In this document: one piece after another, positions 1 through 6,416 of the stretch
Layout: each line of letters starts with the position of its first letter
Position numbering within the stretch: the stretch's first letter is position 1
IMG/VR virus record: IMGVR_UViG_3300027784_000677
Span: 1-50,215 of that record
From: a virus
Reading direction: 5' to 3' (one strand)
DNA: 50,215 nt
The notes under the pieces: generated by a model
Told to the model about the DNA's origin: nothing
Databases searched by the model: none
The model's input: only the letters and a program-made list of their open reading frames with translations
Program-made: the position numbers and the translations under genes

Positions 1-86
1 CCGCAGTTCCGACACTCCCAGTTCACGTCCCTGGTGTCAGCGCTGTAGTGCCGCTCACCGCATTTAGGGCATCTTCGCAGTATCAT
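1..86 (-). CDS. Small zinc-ribbon protein (partial, runs off the window)
   Basis: The ATG at 86 is preceded by GGAGGTGAGATCAG, a strong ribosome binding site, and overlaps the ThyX-like stop codon by four bases (ATGA), so the two genes are translationally coupled. The visible product begins MILRRCPKCGERHYS and has a CPKC knuckle followed by a second C-x2-C (CRNC) near the window edge, typical of a zinc ribbon. The C-terminus lies outside the window. No specific function can be given; several similar CxxC mini-proteins occur in this genome. Confidence 0.6.
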   Translation of the reverse strand, partial: MILRRCPKCGERHYSADTRDVNWECRNC

Positions 87-772
87 CTGATCTCACCTCC
101 ATCCCCGAACTTCTCCGCGGGAACCCGCCAGGTTCTACCGCACTTCCTGCACCTGGCCACGTCGTAGCAGTAGCCAAGCTCCGCCAGTTCCATCTCGGAG
201 AAGCAGTTGTGTGCTTCCTTCCAGTCCATGTAGGCCCGTCGGAGCCTACCCCAGTCCTCTGACTGCACGCGGCCACAGGGTTCGCGCTCGGGACAGAAGC
301 CGCGATACGCGCACTCAGGAACCATGACGCTTGCAAGTATGCCATCGTAGCGCCTGATCTCCCCCACCAGTAAGGCCCACGCCCTTCGGGTTTCCTCACT
401 GGCCTTGGAGCAGAGCCGCTTGCGGCTGATGTTGATGAGTGCCTGCGCGTTTGCCTCCGCCGCGTGTATTACGGGAGCGCTCTGCGGAAGCTCGTCGCGG
501 TTCCTACCCGTGCGATCCGTCCTCTGCGTGCTGACGAAGTGCTCGATGCCGATCTTGTGCCTCACCATCTGAACCGATACCCAGTAGGGTAGGTCTACCC
601 ACCGCCAGCTTACGCGTAGCCTGCGGATCGGTGAGTGCTCCGCCAGGAGCATTGCCTTCTTCCAGTCTGGCCCTGGGTAGATGCGCCCGCCGCGCCGCTT
701 ACCCTCGGTGGAGTAGGCCGCGTCAGCCACGTCCTGCCAGGAGCCGTGAATTTCCATGTTCTCCAGTCTCAT
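83..772 (-). CDS. ThyX-like flavin-dependent thymidylate synthase family protein
   Basis: The 229-residue product resembles ThyX, which uses FAD and methylenetetrahydrofolate to methylate dUMP. The signature region reads VRHKIGIEHFVSTQR, recalling the ThyX motif RHR...S.R, but with Lys in the third position and altered spacing. A second conserved stretch, PECAYRGFCPE..PCG, and a C-terminal CRKCGRTW half zinc knuckle are not typical of bacterial ThyX, so the protein belongs to a divergent phage branch. Start ATG 772 has AAGGAGG seven bases upstream. It is the second-last gene seen in the left operon. It may make dTMP; a different pyrimidine-modifying role cannot be excluded. Confidence 0.72.
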   Translation of the reverse strand: MRLENMEIHGSWQDVADAAYSTEGKRRGGRIYPGPDWKKAMLLAEHSPIRRLRVSWRWVDLPYWVSVQMVRHKIGIEHFVSTQRTDRTGRNRDELPQSAPVIHAAEANAQALINISRKRLCSKASEETRRAWALLVGEIRRYDGILASVMVPECAYRGFCPEREPCGRVQSEDWGRLRRAYMDWKEAHNCFSEMELAELGYCYDVARCRKCGRTWRVPAEKFGDGGEIR

Positions 773-794
773 ACCATCGCCTCCTTGGATTTAG

Positions 795-820
795 TGGAAG
801 GGAGGCCGAAGCCTCCCCGC
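795..820 (-). other. GC-rich UUCG hairpin after a stop codon
   Basis: On the minus strand GGGAGGC-TTCG-GCCTCCC forms a stable tetraloop hairpin between the stop of the coiled-coil gene (825) and the ThyX-like start (772). No U-tract follows, so it is more likely an RNA-processing or stability element than an intrinsic terminator. Confidence 0.5.
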
Positions 821-824
821 CCAT

Positions 825-1184
825 TTACTCATCCAGTTTGTGTGACTCGTCGCTCACCAGGTTGTATTCGGGATCGTCAGGCATTACCACCTTGAAGATC
901 TTGCCCGTCGGGATGTTGACGGTAAGCTGATCACTCGGGCTGAGATTATGAACCCTGTAGATCTCCTCCCAGAGTGCCTCGTGATACTCCTTCTCCGCGT
1001 CCAGTTCGGCCTGGGCCTTCTCCTGGATCTCCTCAACCATACGCTCATACTTCTCGTAAATCTTCCTGACGCGCTCGTTGTTCTGCCGCGCCTTCTCCAC
1101 CAGGTCGGGCCTTGCATCCGCCACGACCACCTTCTTACCACTGTTCTTCTCCATCGCCTTCCTCAGAATGTCCATGAATTCCAT
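825..1184 (-). CDS. Hypothetical coiled-coil protein
   Basis: A 119-residue acidic protein. Residues about 25-80 are rich in Glu, Lys and Ala with heptad-like spacing (RKIYEKYERMVEEIQEKAQ), indicating a long helix or coiled coil. The remainder has no motif I recognise. ATG 1184 follows AGGAGGAGGAACAA. It sits between two other short phage genes and probably belongs to the same leftward operon. Function unknown. Confidence 0.7.
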   Translation of the reverse strand: MEFMDILRKAMEKNSGKKVVVADARPDLVEKARQNNERVRKIYEKYERMVEEIQEKAQAELDAEKEYHEALWEEIYRVHNLSPSDQLTVNIPTGKIFKVVMPDDPEYNLVSDESHKLDE

Positions 1185-1210
1185 TTGTTCCTCCTCCTTC
1201 GATAGGTTTA

Positions 1211-1555
1211 TTAGCCCCGTTTGTCATCCAGGATGCCTGCTAACAGGGCCAGGAAGTTGCGTGCATCCGCGATCCTCTGCTTGAGGCCTTCGACCCCAGT
1301 TCCTTCCTGCCACCAGGTGAAATCATAGCGCTCGGTGTCGACCGCCCGCTGTATGCTCTGTATGTGCTTTAGAACGTATGTCATGCACACCTGCTCGGGC
1401 CGTCGGCCCTCAAACGCCGCCACCTGTCGGAAGTTCTGCAAGCAGTCATCCTCCCCCTGGGAGGTATACTCCCCGCGCTTCAGATTAAGCAGTTGCGCCT
1501 CGTGCTCCAGCAATTCCTGGTATAACTCCTCGAAGCGCGCCTTCGAATAGCCCAT
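1211..1555 (-). CDS. Conserved-looking phage hypothetical protein
   Basis: The start is taken at ATG 1555 (MGYSKARF) because GGAGGTGATGAG lies directly before it; the longer reading from 1573 has no such site. The 114-residue helical protein has a middle segment FRQVAAFEGRRPEQVCMTY followed by a helix and an ending ADARNFLALLAGILDD. This layout (an F/N-rich first helix, a K-H-x2-S-I-x-R-A helix, a final D-x-x-N-F/Y-L helix) faintly recalls the nucleotide-modification-associated domain 1 family, but the match is too weak to name. Function unknown. Confidence 0.65.
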   Translation of the reverse strand: MGYSKARFEELYQELLEHEAQLLNLKRGEYTSQGEDDCLQNFRQVAAFEGRRPEQVCMTYVLKHIQSIQRAVDTERYDFTWWQEGTGVEGLKQRIADARNFLALLAGILDDKRG

Positions 1556-1580
1556 CTCATCACCTCCTCTCATGTTCTGC

Positions 1581-1625
1581 CCTCACCAATACCCTCCGAC
1601 CCCGCGCCCGAGGATATTGGTGAGG
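1581..1625 (-). other. Long inverted repeat between genes
   Basis: CCTCACCAATA and TATTGGTGAGG are perfectly complementary 11-base arms around a GC-rich loop, between the 55-residue zinc protein stop (1633) and the next start (1555). It would form a strong mRNA hairpin. No U-tract is visible on either side, so termination is not supported. Confidence 0.5.
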
Positions 1626-1632
1626 AGAGGAG

Positions 1633-1800
1633 CTACTGCTCCTCGTCCTCGGTGAAGAAACTGTCCTGGCAGGACTGGCACATACCTGAGATCTTATACT
1701 CCTTCCTGGACAGGTCGTCCCTGAAGTCCTCCTCGTTTATCGGTTCCCCGCATATCGGACATAGTCCCTTGCGAACTCTCGCCAGTTCCTTTTCGAACAT
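1633..1800 (-). CDS. 55-residue double-CxxC zinc-binding protein
   Basis: ATG 1800 directly abuts the stop codon of the upstream gene (TAG at 1801-1803), so the two are coupled. The product begins MFEKELARVRKGLCPICGEP and has a second pair of cysteines in ISGMCQSCQDSFF, giving C-x2-C...C-x2-C, a likely treble-clef or zinc-ribbon fold. The 'ISG-CQ-CQD' ending is familiar from small phage proteins. Function unknown; nucleic-acid or protein binding is likely. Confidence 0.72.
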   Translation of the reverse strand: MFEKELARVRKGLCPICGEPINEEDFRDDLSRKEYKISGMCQSCQDSFFTEDEEQ

Positions 1801-2934
1801 CTATGCTTCCCCCTCTCCCTGTAGAATGTCGTCCACCTGATCCTGCTCCTCGTATTTGACCTGATCCTTCTTCATCTTGAACCACTGATACTCTACGCTC
1901 CGCATTGACCTGTTGGTCTGCCGCTCGAACTCCTTGAACGCGGGATATAGCTTGCCGTGCTTCTCAACCAGCTTGAAGAGCTCGTCGCGCTCCCTGTCCG
2001 TCCATTCGGTGCCTGCCTTCGGCAGTTCATCTACTGGGATTTCAATGGTGCGCTCGGCTCGTTCCCTCGGTGCGGTTTTGACCTGGTCGCTTGCCAGGAT
2101 TTCATCCGCGTCCACCTTGCGGAAGCTTCTGAACCGCTTGGCCTCGGGATGAACCAGCGCGTTGTAGTCCCTATATTCGTCCAGGATCACCAGGCCGCCG
2201 TGAATTTCAACCTCCTCGGCCTCCTTGGTTCCCTTGATGAACTGATCCATGTCGTTGCATATGAGGTAGAGCGCTCCTACCTCGGTGCGATACCCGCATC
2301 CGCGCTCCTCCTCCACGTAGGCCTCCTGGAGAGTCACTGCCTGGACATATTCGGGTAGATCCAGCGGCCTGTCCTCCCTCTCCTTGACGATCATTTCCGC
2401 TCCTTCCACCGTGAAGTATCCGAAGATTACCGCGTCGCCCTGGATGCCCTCGTCATGGGCCAGTAGGATCCTGCTCTTACCAGGCACAAGGCCTTTCGGT
2501 AACCTGCTAATGCGCTTGCTGACTCCCAACCGCTCCGCCTCGTCGACGAACTCCTCTATGGTCGGGTAGCCGCTGTAGCCAACCCACATTAGGAAGTCCT
2601 GCACCTCTTCTTCCTTTGGCCCCTCAGATTCGCCCGAGGAGGCCTCCTCCGCGCCCTGGCTATGCTCAGGTATAGGGGTAGTCTCCTGCTCCTCCGAGGT
2701 GTCCTCCTGCGCGTCCGTCCCATCCTTAGGCAGGACAACGAGCTTGCGCTCCTCCTGGTCGAAGTCCACGGGCTTGCCGAAGACCATTCCTGGGAACTCC
2801 AGCTTCTTGATGCGCTTGGCATCTGATGCCGTGATGTAGTATTCCTTCTCCGCCTCGTCCGTGCGTCCCTTCTTGGCCGCCCTCCTCATCATGTCCTCTA
2901 TCAACCCTGCGTAGTTCTCGGTGAATTCCTTCAT
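1801..2934 (-). CDS. Hypothetical protein with C-terminal SANT/Myb-like helix-turn-helix
   Basis: A 377-residue acidic protein. Residues about 70-110 are a Glu-rich linker. The middle contains SRILLAHDEGIQGDAVIFGY and a folded domain that I cannot place. The last 75 residues contain EWTDRERDELFKLVEKHGK followed by a helix with two aromatic residues (YQWFKM), matching the spacing of a Myb/SANT-type DNA-binding domain. ATG 2934 has GGAGGAATATC upstream. A clear promoter lies at 2988-3016, so this gene begins a transcript. It is probably a phage DNA-associated protein of unknown role. Confidence 0.65.
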   Translation of the reverse strand: MKEFTENYAGLIEDMMRRAAKKGRTDEAEKEYYITASDAKRIKKLEFPGMVFGKPVDFDQEERKLVVLPKDGTDAQEDTSEEQETTPIPEHSQGAEEASSGESEGPKEEEVQDFLMWVGYSGYPTIEEFVDEAERLGVSKRISRLPKGLVPGKSRILLAHDEGIQGDAVIFGYFTVEGAEMIVKEREDRPLDLPEYVQAVTLQEAYVEEERGCGYRTEVGALYLICNDMDQFIKGTKEAEEVEIHGGLVILDEYRDYNALVHPEAKRFRSFRKVDADEILASDQVKTAPRERAERTIEIPVDELPKAGTEWTDRERDELFKLVEKHGKLYPAFKEFERQTNRSMRSVEYQWFKMKKDQVKYEEQDQVDDILQGEGEA

Positions 2935-2987
2935 GATATTCCTCCTTTCGGCAGTTCAGGGTTGCCAGCCCGATTTGGTCTTGCTCC

Positions 2988-3016
2988 ATTCTAACCTCAC
3001 ATCGTCGCGTTGACAA
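2988..3016 (-). promoter_or_regulatory. Sigma-70/sigma-A type promoter
   Basis: Reading the minus strand, TTGTCA (3016-3011), a 17-base spacer and TAGAAT (2993-2988) form a near-consensus vegetative promoter. Transcription would begin about 2981, 47 bases before ATG 2934. It is the best -35/-10 pair seen in the window. Confidence 0.65.
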
Positions 3017-3043
3017 GATAATAGTTGCCACTCGTAGATTACA

Positions 3044-3475
3044 TCAAGCGCGCTTAGCGCACTCAGGCCCCAGTCCCATCTCGATGGATTCGGGAACCGT
3101 CAGCCTGCGACCGCACCTGCCGCACCTCCCTTCATGGTAGATCTTGATCTTCTCGGGTAGCCTGTCGGCCCGCAGTGCCGCCAGAACCCAGTTGAAGGCC
3201 TGGAAGCTCACTGCGCGCTCCGTCACCTTGCTGGCCCTGGTCGTTATCATCCCGCGACCCTGGCCCTCCACCATCATCCCCATGTAGCTGTAGTCGTCCT
3301 CGTTGTCTGGCCCTCGGAGCAGGTTGATGAAGTATCTCACCACTCCGTCGTCGCCCTCCATGCGCTTCACCTTGTAGGTGAACCTGTTTCCCGTCTCAAC
3401 GTTAGCTATGGTCACCACGGCCCTACCCGCGAACATGTAGGCCAGTGGATCCCGAACCTCAGCTCTCTCCACCAT
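3044..3475 (-). CDS. DUF6011-like zinc-finger protein
   Basis: The 143-residue product ends with the block YHEGRCGRCGRRLTVPES followed by GLGPECAKRA, in which CxxC and a later Cys form a treble-clef-like knuckle. This block is the hallmark of the DUF6011 family found in phages. The N-terminal 100 residues form a beta-rich domain with no assigned role. ATG 3475 follows AAAGGAGGGATA and overlaps the spoIIID-like stop by 17 bases. Function unknown; such domains usually accompany nucleic-acid-binding modules. Confidence 0.75.
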   Translation of the reverse strand: MVERAEVRDPLAYMFAGRAVVTIANVETGNRFTYKVKRMEGDDGVVRYFINLLRGPDNEDDYSYMGMMVEGQGRGMITTRASKVTERAVSFQAFNWVLAALRADRLPEKIKIYHEGRCGRCGRRLTVPESIEMGLGPECAKRA

Positions 3476-3728
3476 TATCCCTCCTTTGCTGATACTTGAG
3501 CCTGGTGGCCAGCCCGCCGCGAAGGTGTCGCTCCTGCTTGTTGGTCTGTATGACCCGTATGGCCCTGTCCGCCAGCTCAGGGTTTACCTCAGGCAAGCGC
3601 TCGACGACGTCCTTCCAGGTCGTGGACTTCGATACTCCGAATGCCCTGGCCGCCTGTCTTACCGTCGCGCTTGCATTCACCACATATGTTCCCGTTACTA
3701 TGACCCTCTCCCGTATGTGATCTCTCAT
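3459..3728 (-). CDS. spoIIID: SpoIIID-like sporulation transcription regulator
   Basis: The 89-residue product follows the Bacillus/Clostridium SpoIIID pattern almost end to end: an N-terminal MRDHIRERVIVTGTYVV, a helix-turn-helix VRQAARAFGVSKSTTWKDV, then ERLPEVNPELADRA and a basic tail ERHLRGGLATRLKY. In the host SpoIIID is a mother-cell DNA-binding regulator acting after engulfment. All recognisable segments are present, so it is probably functional. ATG 3728 has AAAGGAGGGAG upstream and a hammerhead-like RNA element ends about 15 bases before it. It may let the phage redirect or exploit sporulation of its host. Confidence 0.9.
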   Translation of the reverse strand: MRDHIRERVIVTGTYVVNASATVRQAARAFGVSKSTTWKDVVERLPEVNPELADRAIRVIQTNKQERHLRGGLATRLKYQQRRDNGGES

Positions 3729-3741
3729 CGTCTCCCTCCTT

Positions 3742-3810
3742 TCGGCCTGCCATCTTCAGGGTGGGTAGGCCATCTCCCACCGACCAGGGCCGAGCCCTGG
3801 TTTCGGCTAT
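3742..3810 (-). ncRNA. Type II hammerhead ribozyme-like element A
   Basis: On the minus strand the order is AGCC-GAAAC, a stem III hairpin (CAGGGC/GCCCTG), GTC, a stem I hairpin (GGTGGG/CCCACC), then CTGAAGA (3759-3753) and TGGC. This supplies the whole hammerhead core (CUGANGA, GAAA, NUH) with stem II open. GGCCT in the stem I loop can pair with AGGCC after the core. Predicted cleavage follows the C at 3782. It lies between the 44-residue gene and spoIIID and overlaps the former's stop codon. Confidence 0.8.
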
Positions 3811-3941
3811 AGCTTCGCGCCTGCTGTCTCGCGAAGTATCCTCTGTGCCTCGTCGATGCTGATCCCGTGCATTTTAGCCAGCTTGACCACCGCCGCGAAC
3901 TGCTTGGCTGTCCCTGCGAAGCTTGCTATACCCCTGCGCAT
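3807..3941 (-). CDS. 44-residue hypothetical protein
   Basis: ATG 3941 begins one base after the stop of the GHKL gene, so it is coupled to it. The product starts MRRGIASFAGTAKQF and continues with two predicted helices (AVVKLAKMHGISIDEAQRIL), resembling a short helix-loop-helix unit with an EF-like turn but no metal ligands. It is too short for a family assignment. Its stop codon lies inside hammerhead element A. Confidence 0.55.
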   Translation of the reverse strand: MRRGIASFAGTAKQFAAVVKLAKMHGISIDEAQRILRETAGAKL

Positions 3942-5291
3942 TTAGTTCACCTCCTTCATCATCATGCCTACTGCCACGTCGGTTAGCGCGCGCTCGAATT
4001 CCGCTGTGCAGTCATTCGCGCCGCTGTGCTTGTGAACCGCCTCGTGGAGCAGGACGTGTATGGTCTGCTGAAGGTCTGCCAGGATGCCTCTGCGAAGGTA
4101 GATCCGATCCTCGCTCCGCTTGTAGACCCCGTTTACCTTGGTGTCCTGGCTTGCGCCGCTCATCCTGCTGAGGTCTTCCGCGATGCTGACGCTCCCTGTC
4201 TCGTTGTAGTGCCGCTCAACCAGTGTGCGGGCCGTCTTGAAGTTACTGCGCTCCTCCTCGGTCAGGTTCTTCAGCGCTATCTTCTTGGCTCCGCCGTTGT
4301 TCCTCGTGATGACCTCGGTGCTGGTTTCGACCCCGATTGCTCCCAGTGCTTCCTGCCAGCGGAAGCCGACCTTCAGTATCTTGTGGCCCTTGTAGCGGGC
4401 CTGAACGTCTGCGTCCTGGTTTCCGTCGCTTACCACCGCGTCCTTACCGATCACCTTGTTGAATGCGCGCTTCCATACCCTGCGGCTGTCCTTGCCGAGC
4501 ATCCATTCGTTGAGGCCGATCTCTACCTCCCAGGCCTCCTCCTCGCGGGCTACTGCCAGCAGTATGCGCTCCATTACCTTGGTGGAGCTCGTTTCGCTGA
4601 TGACCTTGCGGACAACCCGCTCGACCAGGTTCCTGTTGACGATCTCGCGGTCACGGTTACCAATGTCACCTGTCTCGCGCTCCTGTAGGTGGTAGCTGAA
4701 CAGTGCGTTGGGTATCTCCCCGACCTTAGCGCCGTTGATGAAGATGAAGCCTCCTGGAGTGCTGATCTTGCCGCGCTCCATCCACTCGAAGTCGTCCTTC
4801 TTGACCAGGTAGTGCTCGAAGTAGCGCTTCCCTGCTTCAAGCTCCTCCTCGGTGCATTCGAACTTGACGCTGGTTCCTGTGTGCGTCGCCGCGTGCCTCG
4901 GAGCCATCGGCTCTACATTCAGAACCATGACCTCCGTTTGGTAGTCCGCGTCGTGCTCGATGGTTGGCCTTATGACGTTCCCGTTAGCCCAGACCTCGAT
5001 GTCGCGGCCCTCGCGAGCCATCACCAGTAGTGCCAGCTTTAGGCCTTCGCCGTATTTCCCGATGGTGTCGCCGTCCTTTTCGCTTACTCCCAGTGCCAGG
5101 TGACGAAGCTCGAGCCCTGGCCCGTAGTCCTTGGCGATCCCCATCCCGTTCCTCCAGTCGAGGTGTCCCTCGCAGTTGAATTCCTTCCTACTGTCCAGGT
5201 AGTTCTGTATGATCTCCCTTATAGCCTTCTCCGCGTCCCATCCCTTTACGTATTTCGGGCTGATGCCCGTGCTCATTGTCCTCTTAGTCAT
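3942..5291 (-). CDS. GHKL ATPase fused to a zincin-like metallopeptidase domain
   Basis: The 449-residue product starts with a Bergerat ATPase fold: motif N AIREIIQNYLDSRKE (Glu26, Asn30), G1 box DYGPGL at 55-60 and the lid GKYGEG at 78-83, as in Hsp90, MutL and MORC proteins. The middle is unassigned. Near the C-terminus LLHEAVHKHSG supplies HExxH (416-420), the zinc ligand and catalytic motif of zincin peptidases, with Glu residues downstream as a possible third ligand. ATG 5291 follows GAGGAGGAGATCGACA. It may be an ATP-controlled protease aimed at a host protein. The pairing is unusual in a phage and the target is unknown. Confidence 0.75.
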   Translation of the reverse strand: MTKRTMSTGISPKYVKGWDAEKAIREIIQNYLDSRKEFNCEGHLDWRNGMGIAKDYGPGLELRHLALGVSEKDGDTIGKYGEGLKLALLVMAREGRDIEVWANGNVIRPTIEHDADYQTEVMVLNVEPMAPRHAATHTGTSVKFECTEEELEAGKRYFEHYLVKKDDFEWMERGKISTPGGFIFINGAKVGEIPNALFSYHLQERETGDIGNRDREIVNRNLVERVVRKVISETSSTKVMERILLAVAREEEAWEVEIGLNEWMLGKDSRRVWKRAFNKVIGKDAVVSDGNQDADVQARYKGHKILKVGFRWQEALGAIGVETSTEVITRNNGGAKKIALKNLTEEERSNFKTARTLVERHYNETGSVSIAEDLSRMSGASQDTKVNGVYKRSEDRIYLRRGILADLQQTIHVLLHEAVHKHSGANDCTAEFERALTDVAVGMMMKEVN

Positions 5292-5319
5292 TGTCGATCT
5301 CCTCCTCTATATGGTGGTG

Positions 5320-5388
5320 TTGGCCTGCCATCCTCAGAGCAGGGTGGCCATTCCCTGCTGACCAGGCCCTGCGGCCTGGTTTCGGCTG
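5320..5388 (-). ncRNA. Type II hammerhead ribozyme-like element B
   Basis: Minus strand: AGCC-GAAAC (GAAAC at 5383-5379), stem III CAGGCC/GGCCTG, GTC, stem I AGCAGGG/CCCTGCT (7 bp), CTGAGGA (5337-5331), then TGGC. The stem I loop TGGCC can pair with GGCCA downstream, a change from element A that keeps pairing. It ends about 30 bases before the GHKL start codon, after the stop of the zinc-ribbon gene at 5389. Confidence 0.8.
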
Positions 5389-5799
5389 TTATTCCTCCTC
5401 CCTGATCATCATGTCCCTTTCCCAGTCGCATGCGGTGCAGAACCACCAGCTTCCGATGTGCTCGTCCGTTTCGGGATCGCTCATCGGTGCTTGATCCGTT
5501 GGCTCGCCGCATTCAGGGCATTCAGGCCTGAACCTTATCGCGTAGCCGTCTCCGTCCGCTTCCAGGCTCACCTTGCAGGGCCACTCGGTGAGCTCCTCGT
5601 TGATGTGCTCCTCTACCAGTTCCTTCATGGTGCTGACCCCGCGCTGTTTCATCGCGGCCCTGAATCCCTCATCTTCCTCGTGCAGTGTTAGCCATACCGT
5701 GTTCTTACCCTCTATCAGGTCGTCGATCCCCATTGCCATCCCTTCCCATTCGATCTCGTCCGCGATTAGGTCGAAGATCCTCTCGTTAAGCTCTCTCAT
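5389..5799 (-). CDS. Zinc-ribbon hypothetical protein
   Basis: A 136-residue acidic protein. The first 90 residues are helical, with GMAMGIDDLIEGKNTVW. The C-terminal third contains ECPECGEPTD and, 25 residues later, WWFCTACDWERD, a C-x2-C...C-x2-C zinc ribbon. ATG 5799 follows TAAGGAGGGCTAACAA. Its stop codon is immediately followed by hammerhead element B, so self-cleavage would separate this mRNA from the next gene. Function unknown. Confidence 0.7.
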   Translation of the reverse strand: MRELNERIFDLIADEIEWEGMAMGIDDLIEGKNTVWLTLHEEDEGFRAAMKQRGVSTMKELVEEHINEELTEWPCKVSLEADGDGYAIRFRPECPECGEPTDQAPMSDPETDEHIGSWWFCTACDWERDMMIREEE

Positions 5800-5812
5800 T
5801 TGTTAGCCCTCC

Positions 5813-5941
5813 TTATCGGTAGTGAACCGCGGTTTCATTCGTCCTGCGGTTCCTGAAGATGATCTTGATCGAGTTAGCCTTCTTAACCGTCCACTCCGTT
5901 CCCAGACCCAGTGCCTGCTTAGTTTCCCGTATGCCTCTCAT
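5813..5941 (-). CDS. 42-residue basic hypothetical protein
   Basis: ATG 5941 has AAAGGAGGACGATCAG upstream, a strong ribosome binding site; the longer frame from 6004 would run through the hammerhead element and is rejected. The product begins MRGIRETKQALGLGTEWTVK and ends RRTNETAVHYR. It is basic and may be a short beta-strand protein. No family recognised. It is the first gene after the structured leader region. Confidence 0.6.
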   Translation of the reverse strand: MRGIRETKQALGLGTEWTVKKANSIKIIFRNRRTNETAVHYR

Positions 5942-5959
5942 CTGATCGTCCTCCTTTGA

Positions 5960-6031
5960 GTTGGTATAGCCTGCTCTCATCAGGGTGAGGAGGCTATCCC
6001 TCACCGACGGAGCCGTAGCTCCGTTTCGGCT
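5960..6031 (-). ncRNA. Type II hammerhead ribozyme-like element C
   Basis: Minus strand: AGCC-GAAAC (GAAAC at 6027-6023), stem III GGAGC-TACG-GCTCC, GTC, stem I GGTGAGG/CCTCACC (7 bp), CTGATGA (5983-5977), then GAGC. The loop TAGCCT is fully complementary to AGGCTA downstream, a six-pair pseudoknot with different bases from elements A and B. Stem II needs one bulged A. It ends about 20 bases before the start at 5941. Confidence 0.8.
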
Positions 6032-6300
6032 GTTCCTTGGGGTGTTGTTTACCCTTCTCCGCTCGCCTGCCAGTGTTCCGTCCGCTCTTTAGCTCGGTTG
6101 TTCCCTCTCGGGTGCTACCCGAGCCGCCTCTGGTCTGGCAGGGTCGTGGCGGCTGTTTGCCTTTTAAGGCCCCTTGGCCCCCCAGGTGATATCGGCCCCC
6201 GCCGCCCTTTCGGGTGTTCCTGTTCGGTTGTCGAAGAGCTGGTGTTGCGCACCTCCCTGGTGCATCTTCATTAAACCACAGGTCACCATTGGATGAAATA
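6032..6300 (-). ncRNA. Probable structured RNA or long leader; no gene
   Basis: This stretch has no credible ORF but many short perfect stems on the minus strand: GCACC/GGTGC, CCC-GAAA-GGG, GGCC-AAGG-GGCC, GCCTT/AAGGC, TCGGG-TAGCA-CCCGA. GCCGCC pairs with GGCGGC while CTGCCAG inside that stem pairs with CTGGCAG outside it, a pseudoknot. The hairpins are joined by A-rich GGAACA or AACA linkers. It lies after two terminators and before hammerhead C. I recognise no named RNA class. Confidence 0.5.
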
Positions 6301-6319
6301 GGCTAATAGCGAATTCCTC

Positions 6320-6369
6320 GAAAAAATTCGGAGGAGCCAGGTATCCAACAGATATCCTGACCCCTCCGA
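6320..6369 (-). terminator. Intrinsic terminator, second after polA
   Basis: Minus strand: a long hairpin with CGGAGG/CCTCCG at the base and CAGG, TATC / GATA, CCTG above it, followed by AATTTTTT. It would catch transcripts that read through the first terminator. Confidence 0.75.
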
Positions 6370-6416
6370 TTATATGCGGCTCATATGCCCGCGCCCTCAC
6401 CCAAAAATAGACCGAA

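Noticed and set aside
3720-3810. The repeated hairpins before small genes as simple attenuators or riboswitches
   Set aside because: They contain the complete hammerhead core in order (GAAA, GTC, CUGANGA) with covarying stems, so the ribozyme reading explains them better.
3923-5030. Several plus-strand ORFs of 80-220 residues opposite the GHKL gene and elsewhere
   Set aside because: They are antisense shadows of genes with clear domains, lack ribosome binding sites, and no plus-strand ORF in the window has recognisable motifs.
6376-6395. TATAAT-like sequence (minus strand CATATAATC) as a promoter after polA
   Set aside because: No -35 at a suitable distance, and the second terminator follows at once.
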